DNA from: CAWUKT01 sp963923035
GTDB taxonomy: Bacteria; Bacteroidota; Bacteroidia; J057; JADKCL01
Direction of reading: 5' to 3'
Length of the DNA: 64,000 nucleotides
Assembly (NCBI GenBank): GCA_963923035.1
Contig: CAWUKT010000001.1
Coordinates: 186,001-250,000 of the forward strand
The first letter of the stretch is position 1. The number at the start of each line of letters is the position of its first letter. Below the pieces are notes generated by a model. That model made no database searches. It was not told the DNA's origin and was given only the letters and a program-made list of their open reading frames with translations. Shown piece after piece: positions 34,328 through 42,038 of this stretch. Position numbers and translations under genes: made by a program.

Positions 34328-34401
34328 CTTGTTGAAGCTCCCGCGTGAGCGGAGCGACTGCCGGAGGAACCGCCCGGAACGCCAGTGACGGGACCGCCCT
34401 G
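34328..34401. repeat. GC-rich intergenic element, copy A
   Basis: About 74 bases starting CTTGTTGAAG and ending ACCGCCCTG stand out from AT-rich surroundings. A diverged sequence with the same beginning (CTTGTTGGAG), an inner CCGGAGGA and the same end (GCCGCCCTG) lies at 36482-36541, on the other side of the triple-repeat gene. Confidence 0.35.
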
Positions 34402-34460
34402 TATTTTTTCCTCTAAAATTTGGCCCTATCGGACAAGATTACGCCAATCTTAAATAAAGG

Positions 34461-34481
34461 TTATTGTAAAATGTACAATAA
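34461..34481. promoter_or_regulatory. 8-bp inverted repeat upstream of triple-repeat gene
   Basis: TTATTGTA (34461-34468) and TACAATAA (34474-34481) form a perfect inverted repeat with a 5-base spacer, 59 bases before the ATG at 34541. It could be a regulator binding site; no T tract follows, so a terminator is unlikely. Confidence 0.4.
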
Positions 34482-34540
34482 ATAAAATTATTCTCTATAT
34501 TGATAAGCACTACATTTTCAGAACAGATACAATTAACGCT

Positions 34541-36361
34541 ATGAAAACGAGAAATTTACTTTTACTTCTTTTTATAACAGCCTTCGGGGCGCTCAGTGGT
34601 CAGAATTTGGCGCCTCCCATCGATTTTGAATCGACAACGATTAACTATACCTGGACCGACTTTGATGGTGGTCAGGCAACGGTGATCAGCAACCCGCAAG
34701 TGGGCGGCATGAACACGAGTGCGACGGTGGGCCAGATGGTCAAGAACACGGGTCAGCCCTGGGGCGGTAGCCTCATCCAGATGACGAACCCGTTTGACTT
34801 CTCGGTCAACAAGATTTTTACCATGAAGGTCTACTCTCCGCGGGTTGGAGCGCGGGTGCTCCTCAAAGTGGAAGATCCCAACAACGGCGCTATCTTCTTC
34901 GAAAAGGAAGATACTTCTTCGGTGGCCAATGCGTGGGAAACCCTCACCTTTGACTTCTCTGCCATCAACACTTCCAATACCTACCAGAACCTCGTTCTGA
35001 TCTGGGACCTGGGTACGGTGGGTGATGGTTCGCCGAACTTTACTTTCCTGTTTGATGATATCGAATTGAGCCCTTCCAGCGGTCCGACCCTGGCGCAGGT
35101 CGATCTTCCGATCACCTTTGATGATACCATGGTCGATTATACCACGACTGACTTTGGTGGCAATGCTTCCTTTGTGGTTGTAGACCCGACCGATCCCAAC
35201 AACATGGTTTGCCAGGTCAACAAAGACTCTACGGCTCAGCTCTGGGCCGGTACCACGACGAGTACGGCCAATGGCCTCGCCACTGCGATTCCCTTTTCGG
35301 CTACGGCTACGGTGATGTCCGTACGTGTTTGGTCCCCCGACGCTGGCATTCCGGTTCGTCTGAAAGTAGAAGACAAAACTGATCCTACGCGTTCCTGTGA
35401 GACGGAAGCGATCACTACGGTTGCGGGTCAATGGGAAACCCTCCAGTTTGACTTCAACAACGAAGCTCCTGGTACGGCGGCCCTCGACCTGTCCTATACC
35501 TTCGACATGGCTTCCATCTTCTTCAACTTCGGTACTGATGGCGCCACGGCTGGTTTCAAGACCTACTTCTTTGACGATGTCTACTTCGGTGTCCCCGTAA
35601 CGCTGGATCAAATCGACCTGCCGATTACCTTCGAAGACCCGAACGTTGATTATACGCTGACCGACTTCGGTGGCAACTTCCACGCCATCGTAACCGATCC
35701 GACCGACCCGAACAATACTGTCGCTGAGGTCAACAAGGATTCTACGGCTCAGCTCTGGGCAGGTACCACCATCAGCACCCCGGCTGGTCTGGCCAATGCC
35801 ATCCCCTTCGCCATGGGCGCGACCGAAATTTCCGTACGGGTTTGGTCTCCTGACGCCGGCATCCCCGTCCGTGTGAAGGCTGAGGACCACACCAATCCTA
35901 CGATCTCTGTAGAAACCGAAACGAATACGACGGTTGCAGGTGCCTGGGAAACCTTGGTCTTCGACTTCTCGAATGAGGTTTCTGGTACGGCTGCCATCGA
36001 CTTTGCGAATACCTACGACATGCTGTCCATCTTCTTCAACTTCGGTACCGATGGTGCGACGGCTGGCTTCAAGACTTACTACTTCGACGACGTGATGTTC
36101 GGTGTGATGATCAGTGTAGATCGTCCCCAGCTCGAAGGTCTGCGTTTCTTCCCGAACCCGGCGACTGACCGGATGGTGGTTGAGGCCGACCAGGACATCT
36201 CCAACGTTGTCGTCTATGACATGACGGGCCGCGAAGTACTGCGCGCCCAGGGCGATTCCTACCAGGTCCAGCTGGACCTCAATACCCTGGAATCCGGTGT
36301 ATACATGGTGACGGTTCAATCTGAGATTGCCGAGAGCCATTTCCGCATGGTGAAGCGTTAA
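34541..36361 (+). CDS. Secreted triple-repeat beta-sandwich protein with T9SS type A domain
   Basis: The 606-aa protein has a signal peptide (MKTRNLLLLLFITAFGALSG) and three tandem modules of ~165-170 aa starting near residues 26, 188 and 358. Each opens with P(I)(D/T)F-(D/E) and TDF(D/G)G, has a central QLWAGTT/SVRVWSPDAGIPVR-type strand pair, and closes with FLFDDIE, YFFDDVYFGV or YYFDDVMFGV. Modules 2 and 3 are nearly identical; module 1 is diverged. Such beta-sandwich modules accompany glycoside hydrolases in Bacteroidota, so carbohydrate binding is inferred. Residues ~530-606 are a type A T9SS sorting domain (FFPNPATDRMVVEA, LESGVYMVTVQS). No catalytic domain is present. Confidence 0.82.
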   Translation: MKTRNLLLLLFITAFGALSGQNLAPPIDFESTTINYTWTDFDGGQATVISNPQVGGMNTSATVGQMVKNTGQPWGGSLIQMTNPFDFSVNKIFTMKVYSPRVGARVLLKVEDPNNGAIFFEKEDTSSVANAWETLTFDFSAINTSNTYQNLVLIWDLGTVGDGSPNFTFLFDDIELSPSSGPTLAQVDLPITFDDTMVDYTTTDFGGNASFVVVDPTDPNNMVCQVNKDSTAQLWAGTTTSTANGLATAIPFSATATVMSVRVWSPDAGIPVRLKVEDKTDPTRSCETEAITTVAGQWETLQFDFNNEAPGTAALDLSYTFDMASIFFNFGTDGATAGFKTYFFDDVYFGVPVTLDQIDLPITFEDPNVDYTLTDFGGNFHAIVTDPTDPNNTVAEVNKDSTAQLWAGTTISTPAGLANAIPFAMGATEISVRVWSPDAGIPVRVKAEDHTNPTISVETETNTTVAGAWETLVFDFSNEVSGTAAIDFANTYDMLSIFFNFGTDGATAGFKTYYFDDVMFGVMISVDRPQLEGLRFFPNPATDRMVVEADQDISNVVVYDMTGREVLRAQGDSYQVQLDLNTLESGVYMVTVQSEIAESHFRMVKR

Positions 36362-36383
36362 TTTTGTCCAAATACAGATTTTT

Positions 36384-36417
36384 AAGCGCAGTCGTTTCTC
36401 GGCTGCGCTTTTTCTTT
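36384..36417 (+). terminator. Intrinsic terminator of the triple-repeat gene
   Basis: An 11-bp stem AAGCGCAGTCG/CGGCTGCGCTT (one wobble pair) with a TTTCT loop is followed by TTTCTTT, 23 bases past the stop. Confidence 0.85.
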
Positions 36418-36481
36418 GGTGCGAGAGGTGAGTTGTAAATGGGAGATTGGGAGAATGAACTTTGCGGCAAGGATCGGCAGC

Positions 36482-36541
36482 CTTGTTGGAGTCCCCAACT
36501 GGAGACGACGGCAGAGAGCCTGGTCCGGAGGAGCCGCCCTG
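36482..36541. repeat. GC-rich intergenic element, copy B
   Basis: This 60-base stretch begins CTTGTTGGAG and ends GCCGCCCTG. It resembles the element at 34328-34401, with a shorter middle. The two flank the triple-repeat gene in the same orientation. Confidence 0.3.
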
Positions 36542-36593
36542 GGTTCCCTGAAAATGGTACTGGTTCGGCCTGCCCTTCCATGAAAAATTTAGC

Positions 36594-36601
36594 TATCTTT
36601 G
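36594..36601 (+). promoter_or_regulatory. -7 box of panD
   Basis: TATCTTTG matches TAnnTTTG exactly and lies 27 bases before the panD ATG. The -33 region has only a weak TTC at about 36564. Confidence 0.5.
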
Positions 36602-36628
36602 CGCCGCATTGAAAATCAGAAGCAAGAC

Positions 36629-36976
36629 ATGTTGATTCAACGATTTAAGTCTAAAATACATCGCTGCCGGGTCACGGAGGCGAATCTCAATTACGTCGGG
36701 AGCATTACCATCGATATGGATTTGGTGGATGCGGCGAATATGGTGGAGGGTGAGCGCGTACAAATTGTCAACAACAACAATGGCGAGCGCTTGGAAACGT
36801 ATATCATAGCGGGGGAGCGTGGAAGTGGGATCATCTGCCTCAACGGCGCGGCGGCGCGTCGGGTGGCGGTGGGCGATGTGCTGATCATCATCAGCTATGG
36901 CTATATGACCGCAGAGGAGGCAAGAAATTTCACCGCGACGACTATCTTCCCCGACGAGCACAATCGTCTTCCCTGA
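36629..36976 (+). CDS. panD: Aspartate 1-decarboxylase proenzyme
   Basis: PanD converts L-aspartate to beta-alanine for pantothenate and coenzyme A synthesis, in the cytoplasm. The 115-aa proenzyme self-cleaves between Gly24 and Ser25 (NYVGSITID) to create the pyruvoyl cofactor. The N-terminal MLIQRFKSKIHRCRVTEANL and later NGAAARRVAVGD and IIISYG are characteristic. The ATG at 36629 is fixed by the cleavage-site numbering. The flippase-like gene follows after 18 bases, probably in one operon. Confidence 0.96.
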   Translation: MLIQRFKSKIHRCRVTEANLNYVGSITIDMDLVDAANMVEGERVQIVNNNNGERLETYIIAGERGSGIICLNGAAARRVAVGDVLIIISYGYMTAEEARNFTATTIFPDEHNRLP

Positions 36977-36994
36977 TATTAACCTCAAGTTGTT

Positions 36995-38071
36995 TTGAAC
37001 AAGAAGACCGTTTCCATCCTGAAATATGTCCTGGGCCTGGGTCTGGGATTGCTTTTGCTGTATTTGGCCCTGAGTAATGTCGACCTCGATGAGGTGCGCA
37101 ATGGGTTTGCGAAGGCAAATTACCTGTGGGTGGCATTGGGTCTGTTGGTGGCGATTCTGAGCCACTGGTTCCGGGCGGTGCGGTGGAAAATGTTGTTGAA
37201 GGCGTCGGGACACGAATCCAACTCGGTGAACTTGTTTGCGGCGATCATGGTGGGGTATATGGTGAACCAGGCGGTTCCGCGGGCCGGCGAGGTTTCGCGG
37301 GCGACGCTGGGGGCCAAGACGGAGCGTATTCCGTTGGGGGTGAGCTTCGGGACGCTGGTGACGGACCGGATTTTCGATGTGATCTGCCTGCTGTTGCTGC
37401 TGGTGACGATTGTAGGGTTGCAGTTCGAGCAGATCCAGGTGATCATGGACAAGGCGTTTGCGTCGAGTGATGGAGACAGTGGTGGGGGAACGTCGTTGCT
37501 GTTGCCGATTTTGGCGGGGGTAGCGGTGCTGGGCGCGGTGGCCTTTTTTGCGTTGCGGTCCCGGCTGTCCAAGATTTCGATTTTTGCCCGGATTTATGAG
37601 TTCGTGGACAATATGTGGAAGGCGATCAAGAGTGTGGGGAAAATGGAGCAGCCATTGTTGTTCCTGGTGTACACGGTCGGCATCTGGGTGTGCTATATCA
37701 TGATGACTTACCTGGTCTTCTTTTCCCTGGAAGAGACGGCCAATCTACCTTTCCTATTTGCCCTGACGGCCTTTACGATGGGCGGCATTGGCATGGTGTT
37801 CCCGTCGCCGGGCGGGATCGGGTCGTACCACTTCGCGATCATCAGTAGCTTCGTGGCTTACGCGGCCATATTCAATTGGTCCGACGCCGAGGCGACGCAG
37901 ATTGGTACGAGTATGGCCTTCATCATCCATACTTCTCAGCTGATCATGATGATTTTGGTCGGATTTTTGTGCTATCTCTACCTGGTTCCCAAAGTCAAGG
38001 TGGCTGAGGCAGCAGAAGAAGGCGACAACCAGGTCACATCCGGCGAATTGAAGGCGAGCGAGGCGAATTGA
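36995..38071 (+). CDS. Flippase-like membrane protein (LPG synthase TM / UPF0104 family)
   Basis: The 358-aa integral membrane protein has about 8 hydrophobic helices and family motifs HWFRAVRWKMLL, NQAVPRAGEVSRA and GTLVTDRIFDV in the first half, and FPSPGGIGSYHF in the second. This family shares the transmembrane domain of lysylphosphatidylglycerol synthase and is thought to move lipids or lipid-linked intermediates; the synthetase domain is absent. The start is TTG at 36995, next to the hydrophobic N-terminus; no ATG is available. It follows panD closely, an arrangement I recall from other Bacteroidota, with no known functional link. Confidence 0.88.
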   Translation: MNKKTVSILKYVLGLGLGLLLLYLALSNVDLDEVRNGFAKANYLWVALGLLVAILSHWFRAVRWKMLLKASGHESNSVNLFAAIMVGYMVNQAVPRAGEVSRATLGAKTERIPLGVSFGTLVTDRIFDVICLLLLLVTIVGLQFEQIQVIMDKAFASSDGDSGGGTSLLLPILAGVAVLGAVAFFALRSRLSKISIFARIYEFVDNMWKAIKSVGKMEQPLLFLVYTVGIWVCYIMMTYLVFFSLEETANLPFLFALTAFTMGGIGMVFPSPGGIGSYHFAIISSFVAYAAIFNWSDAEATQIGTSMAFIIHTSQLIMMILVGFLCYLYLVPKVKVAEAAEEGDNQVTSGELKASEAN

Positions 38072-38109
38072 CCTGTCATTTCTTATTCGGGCAAGCCAAA
38101 TGATTTCCT

Positions 38110-38117
38110 TAGCTTTG
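38110..38117 (+). promoter_or_regulatory. -7 box upstream of the spermidine-synthase-like membrane gene
   Basis: TAGCTTTG is an exact TAnnTTTG match 34 bases before the proposed TTG start. No convincing -33 TTG was found at the usual spacing. Confidence 0.45.
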
Positions 38118-38151
38118 GGCGGACGTTTGACCTGAAAAGTATTCAAATTCA

Positions 38152-39531
38152 TTGTTGGCGCCACGACGGCATATTTTCATTGGCATATTCTCAATGTCGC
38201 TTTCAGCATTGCTGCTGGAGACGCTGTTCACACGGATATTTAGTGTGACCTTCTGGTCGCAATTTGCCTTCATGGCGGTTTCCGTGGCGATGTTGGGCCT
38301 GACTGTCGGGGCTTTGCTGGTCTACCTCTTGCCCCGCTTCCGCGATCCCAAGCGGATTTCCCGGCAGCTGGCCGGTTCTTCCCTCTTATTTGCCGCGACG
38401 ATCCCCCTGACGCTGGTCCTGCACCTGCTCATTCCCACCCACGAAGTGGGCGGCGTCAAAGGCATCTTTTTCCTCACCGCCGAATTTCTCAGCCTGACCT
38501 TGCCCTTCCTCTTTTCGGGCATCAACGTCACGCTTGTGTTGATGCACTACCAGAAGGACTTCCGGAAATTGTACGCGGCCGACCTGTTTGGGGCGGCCCT
38601 CGGTTGCATCCTGTTCATTGGAGCAGTGCAGGTGATGAATGAATTGCAGGCGCTGGTGGGCGTGGTGGTGCTGGGAGTCGGGGCGGCCTGGACCTATCAG
38701 GAGGAGGAGAAAACGGGGCGGAAATGGATGGGCATTCTACTGCTTGGATTGCTGGGCTTTTGGGCCAGTGATTTGATTGGCGGGTGGCTGGATGCCTCCT
38801 GGCTGCAATCTCCGTCCGGTTCCCCGGACGTCAACCTCGTCGGCGCCGCCCAATTCTCGGAGCGGAGCCTGGAAGTCCTCCACAGCTTGCTGGGGGTGAC
38901 CCTGGGCATCCTGGTCTTGTTTTTGCCGGGTCCCTACTTGCTGCGCAGCGCCCAGCGGCCCCGGGGACGCGACATCATGTTGTTGGGCTATTTTACCCTG
39001 ATCGGAATTGGCTTTATGCTCATTGAAATCAGCCAATTGCAATACCTGAATGTCTTCCTGGGCAATCCGGACTATTCGATTTCCATGGTGCTGTGCACCC
39101 TGTTGCTGGCGACGGGACTGGGCAGCTACCTGGCCCGCCGCGACCAACGTCGGACGGGCATTCGGCGCTTGCTGGGCTTGCTGCTGGTGTTGGTGGTGAC
39201 GGGTTTGGCGACGGGAGAAATGGTGGAATGGGGAAGGGAAGCCGATATCCAATTGGGGGGACGCTTGTTGGTGGCCGCGGCGATTTTGTTGCCGATGGGC
39301 GTCGCGATGGGCATGGCGATGCCGCTGGGCATGGACCTGGCCCGCCGGGAGCGGCCCGATCTGGCGCCGTGGTTCTGGTCCGTCAATGGCGCGGCCAGTG
39401 TAGCGGCCAGCGTGATGGCCGTGGTGTTGGCAGTGGATTTTTCCCTGGAGGTCCCGTATTGGACGGGGGCGGTGGGGTATGGCCTGGCTGTTGCCTGCTA
39501 CGTGCTCATGGTGCGGAATCAGCCGGAATAG
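38152..39531 (+). CDS. Polytopic membrane protein, spermidine-synthase-like family lacking the methyltransferase-like domain
   Basis: The 459-aa protein has about 12 hydrophobic helices. The opening (SALLLETLFTRIFSVTFWSQ, then FAFMAVSVAMLGLTVG) matches the N-terminal membrane half of fused MFS/spermidine-synthase-like proteins. Those usually carry a ~250-aa Rossmann domain in or after the membrane part; here the middle has only a short polar loop (about residues 180-245), so the soluble enzyme domain is absent. LIEISQLQYLNVFLGNPDYS and the C-terminal WFWSVNGAASVAAS are also family-like. The start is TTG at 38152 or 38155. Its last 26 bases overlap the convergent small gene. Confidence 0.78.
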   Translation: MLAPRRHIFIGIFSMSLSALLLETLFTRIFSVTFWSQFAFMAVSVAMLGLTVGALLVYLLPRFRDPKRISRQLAGSSLLFAATIPLTLVLHLLIPTHEVGGVKGIFFLTAEFLSLTLPFLFSGINVTLVLMHYQKDFRKLYAADLFGAALGCILFIGAVQVMNELQALVGVVVLGVGAAWTYQEEEKTGRKWMGILLLGLLGFWASDLIGGWLDASWLQSPSGSPDVNLVGAAQFSERSLEVLHSLLGVTLGILVLFLPGPYLLRSAQRPRGRDIMLLGYFTLIGIGFMLIEISQLQYLNVFLGNPDYSISMVLCTLLLATGLGSYLARRDQRRTGIRRLLGLLLVLVVTGLATGEMVEWGREADIQLGGRLLVAAAILLPMGVAMGMAMPLGMDLARRERPDLAPWFWSVNGAASVAASVMAVVLAVDFSLEVPYWTGAVGYGLAVACYVLMVRNQPE

Positions 39532-39961
39532 AATCCGGTTGACCGAGCCGGGCGAGGGAATCGGGATTGAGGAATTGGCGTTTGTTGGAAGGATCAGCGG
39601 GTGAAGCGGTTTGGGTCGGTGCTGAAGCGGGTCTCTCCGCGCCGAACCAGGACTTGGGGAGGAACAGCATGACCGAAACGACCATGACAAAGGGAAGCAG
39701 CAGGAAAAAGACCGGATAAGCACCGTTGACCGCCCAGTCAGGCAGGCGTTGTCGGAGGGGACTGTCTTTTTTCTTGATGAACAATATAAATATCGCGGCC
39801 CCCAACAGGATCAGCCCCAACCCAAAAATGATGGCCAGTGCCAAGGGAAATTCGCTTTCCCCCATCTCGCGGTCGTACGGATTCAAGAGTGGCATGGTCA
39901 AAACTCCATAAATCATCCCTGAAACCAAAGGGGCAACCCAAGAATTCCCTCTCCGGACCAT
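39506..39961 (-). CDS. Small membrane protein with Pro-rich tail
   Basis: The 151-aa protein has three hydrophobic segments (~10-25, 40-62 and 79-101), a short basic loop (KKKDSPLRQR) and a polar Ala/Pro/Ser-rich C-terminal tail of ~45 residues. No family is recognised. It converges with, and overlaps by 26 bases, the preceding membrane gene, and sits downstream of aspS on the same strand beyond a hairpin. Confidence 0.65.
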   Translation of the reverse strand: MVRRGNSWVAPLVSGMIYGVLTMPLLNPYDREMGESEFPLALAIIFGLGLILLGAAIFILFIKKKDSPLRQRLPDWAVNGAYPVFFLLLPFVMVVSVMLFLPKSWFGAERPASAPTQTASPADPSNKRQFLNPDSLARLGQPDSIPADSAP

Positions 39962-39985
39962 TTTCCTACCCCCAAAACAACAACC

Positions 39986-40007
39986 CCGACCAGGCGAACC
40001 TGATCGG
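39986..40007 (-). terminator. Hairpin after aspS
   Basis: On the minus strand a 9-bp stem CCGATCAGG/CCTGGTCGG (one G-U pair) with a 4-nt loop lies 24 bases past the aspS stop and is followed by GTTGTTGTTTTG, a discontinuous T tract. A moderate intrinsic terminator is likely. Confidence 0.6.
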
Positions 40008-40031
40008 AGCGGTATAGCTCGAAAAATTGCC

Positions 40032-41807
40032 TTATTCCGCGTCGCTCTCGGCGGCTTTCAGCAATTCCGTATTCAATTGAATGAACAATTCGTCCAGCTG
40101 GTCCTCGGCCAGGGGCGAGGGGCTTTCGATCATAGCATCGCGGCCCGAGTTGTTTTTCGGGAAGGCGATGTAGTCGCGGATGGTCTCGTCTCCTCCGAAC
40201 AGGGCGCAGAGGCGATCGAATCCGAACGCGATCCCACCGTGGGGCGGCGCGCCATACTCAAAGGCACCCATGAGGAAGCCAAACTGGGCCTGGGCCTCTT
40301 CCGGCGTGAAGCCGAGCACTTCGAACATGCGGGCCTGAACGCCCCGGTCGTGGATCCGGATGGAGCCCCCGCCGATTTCGTTCCCGTTCAGGGTAAGGTC
40401 ATAGGCGTCGGCCAGGACCTTCCCGGGATCGGTGTTCAACAGTTCGAATTGGTCTTTGTTGGGCGAGGTGAAGGGGTGGTGCATCGCGTGGAAGCGCTCC
40501 GATTCTTCGTCCCACTCCAACAGCGGGAAATCAACCACCCACAAGGGCTGGTATTCGTCGGCTTTGCGCAGCCCGAGGCGGTTGCCCAATTCCTTGCGGA
40601 GTTCGCCGAGCTGGTCCTGGGTCTTGGCCCGTTCGCCCGAAAGGACGAGCATCAGGTCGCCTTCCTTGCCACCGGCCCGTTCCAGCCAGGCCTGGAAGTC
40701 TTCCTGCTCGTAGAATTTCTTCACCGAGGAGCCAAAGCCATCGGCATTCCACTTCACCCAGACCATGCCTTTCGCGCCAATCTGCGGGCGCTTGACCCAA
40801 TCGGTCAGCTTGTCGATGTCCTTGCGGGTAAATTGCGAGGCACCACCTTCGATGCAGATGCCGCCGATGTACTCGGCGCTGTTGAAGACCTTGAAGTCGC
40901 GGTGCTGGGCGATGTCGTTCAGCTCATTGAGCTCCATGCCGAAGCGGATGTCCGGCTTGTCGGAGCCGTAACGGTTCAGGGCCTCGGTATAGCTCATGCG
41001 GGGGAAGTCGTCGAGTTCGACGCCCATGATGGTCTTGAAGAGGTGCTTGGTGAGGCCCTCGAACATATTGAGGATGTCTTCGCGCTCGACGAAGCTCATT
41101 TCGCAGTCGATCTGCGTGAATTCCGGTTGGCGGTCTCCCCGGAGGTCTTCGTCCCGGAAGCAGCGGACGATCTGGAAGTAGCGGTCGTAGCCGGCGACCA
41201 TCAGGATCTGCTTGAAGGTCTGGGGCGACTGGGGCAGGGCGTAAAACTGGCCTGCATTCATCCGGGAGGGGACGACAAAGTCCCGGGCGCCTTCGGGGGT
41301 AGATTTGATGAGAAAAGGCGTCTCGATTTCGAGGAAGCCCTGGCCATCGAGGTACTTGCGGGTCTCGATGCCCATCTGGTGGCGCAACTGGATGTTTTTT
41401 TGGAGCGGTCCGCGGCGCAAATCGAGGTAGCGGTACTGCATGCGGAGCGGATCCAACCCGTCGGTTTCGTTTTCAATTTTGAAGGGGGGCGTTTTGGAGG
41501 CGTTGAGGATGACAAAGGAATCGGGCATGATTTCAATGTCTCCGGTGGCCATTTTCGGGTTTTTCGACTCCCTTTCTACGACTTTGCCTTTCACCTGAAC
41601 GACAAACTCGCGGCCTACGGTCTTGGCGACCTGGTACACATCGGTTCGTTCGGCGGGAACGTTGATCTGGGTGACGCCATAGCGGTCCCGGATGTCAATG
41701 AACATAAAATGGCCGTGGTCCCGGGCTTTTTGGACCCAGCCGCTCAGGGTGACTTCCTGGCCAGCGTTTTCCAGACGTAGTTCTCCGCAGGTATGGGTTC
41801 GTAACAT
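40032..41807 (-). CDS. aspS: Aspartyl-tRNA synthetase
   Basis: AspRS charges tRNA-Asp in the cytoplasm. The 591-aa class II enzyme has the N-terminal OB-fold anticodon-binding domain (LSGWVQKARDHGHFMFIDIR), motif 2 around IVRCFRDEDLRGDRQPEFTQ, the bacterial-type GAD insertion (~290-420) and motif 3 in APPHGGIAFGFDRL. Size and insertion mark it as bacterial-type. Discriminating versus non-discriminating function was not determined. The ATG at 41807 is chosen because MLRTHTCGEL is the usual bacterial start; the extension to 41846 is not conserved. Confidence 0.96.
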   Translation of the reverse strand: MLRTHTCGELRLENAGQEVTLSGWVQKARDHGHFMFIDIRDRYGVTQINVPAERTDVYQVAKTVGREFVVQVKGKVVERESKNPKMATGDIEIMPDSFVILNASKTPPFKIENETDGLDPLRMQYRYLDLRRGPLQKNIQLRHQMGIETRKYLDGQGFLEIETPFLIKSTPEGARDFVVPSRMNAGQFYALPQSPQTFKQILMVAGYDRYFQIVRCFRDEDLRGDRQPEFTQIDCEMSFVEREDILNMFEGLTKHLFKTIMGVELDDFPRMSYTEALNRYGSDKPDIRFGMELNELNDIAQHRDFKVFNSAEYIGGICIEGGASQFTRKDIDKLTDWVKRPQIGAKGMVWVKWNADGFGSSVKKFYEQEDFQAWLERAGGKEGDLMLVLSGERAKTQDQLGELRKELGNRLGLRKADEYQPLWVVDFPLLEWDEESERFHAMHHPFTSPNKDQFELLNTDPGKVLADAYDLTLNGNEIGGGSIRIHDRGVQARMFEVLGFTPEEAQAQFGFLMGAFEYGAPPHGGIAFGFDRLCALFGGDETIRDYIAFPKNNSGRDAMIESPSPLAEDQLDELFIQLNTELLKAAESDAE

Positions 41808-42011
41808 TGTAAATGAGGTTAAAAATATTCGGGCCGCAAATTGCACAATTCACCGTTTATTTTCCAATATCCTTCCCCCTTCGTTTGGCCCTTTTCTCTC
41901 TTTTGCGCTCCCTTTTCTGCCAATACCCCCAGAAGTTTTGTTGAAAAAGGTGATGGGTGGCAAAACATTGACACTCTGATGGAAGGGGTTGGTCTTTTGG
42001 GACAAATCCGG

Positions 42012-42019
42012 TAATTTTC
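42012..42019 (+). promoter_or_regulatory. Near-consensus -7 box of the type B T9SS gene
   Basis: TAATTTTC matches 5 of the 6 defined positions of TAnnTTTG, with a TTG at 41989-41991 (20-nt spacer). The leader to the ATG at 42039 would be about 13 nt. Confidence 0.35.
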
Positions 42020-42038
42020 ATTTTCGAGGATTATACAC

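Larger units (their letters stand above)
34192..34540. other. Intergenic region with GC-rich island and inverted repeat
   Basis: This 349-base gap lies between divergent genes. It holds a GC-rich island (34328-34401) in otherwise AT-rich DNA and an 8-bp inverted repeat (34461-34481) upstream of the triple-repeat gene. No gene is visible. Confidence 0.6.

Noticed and set aside
34562..36340. 592-aa minus-strand frame antisense to the triple-repeat gene
   Set aside because: Its internal repeats only mirror the repeats of the plus-strand gene.
40077..41780. 567-aa plus-strand frame antisense to aspS
   Set aside because: aspS motifs are complete on the minus strand.
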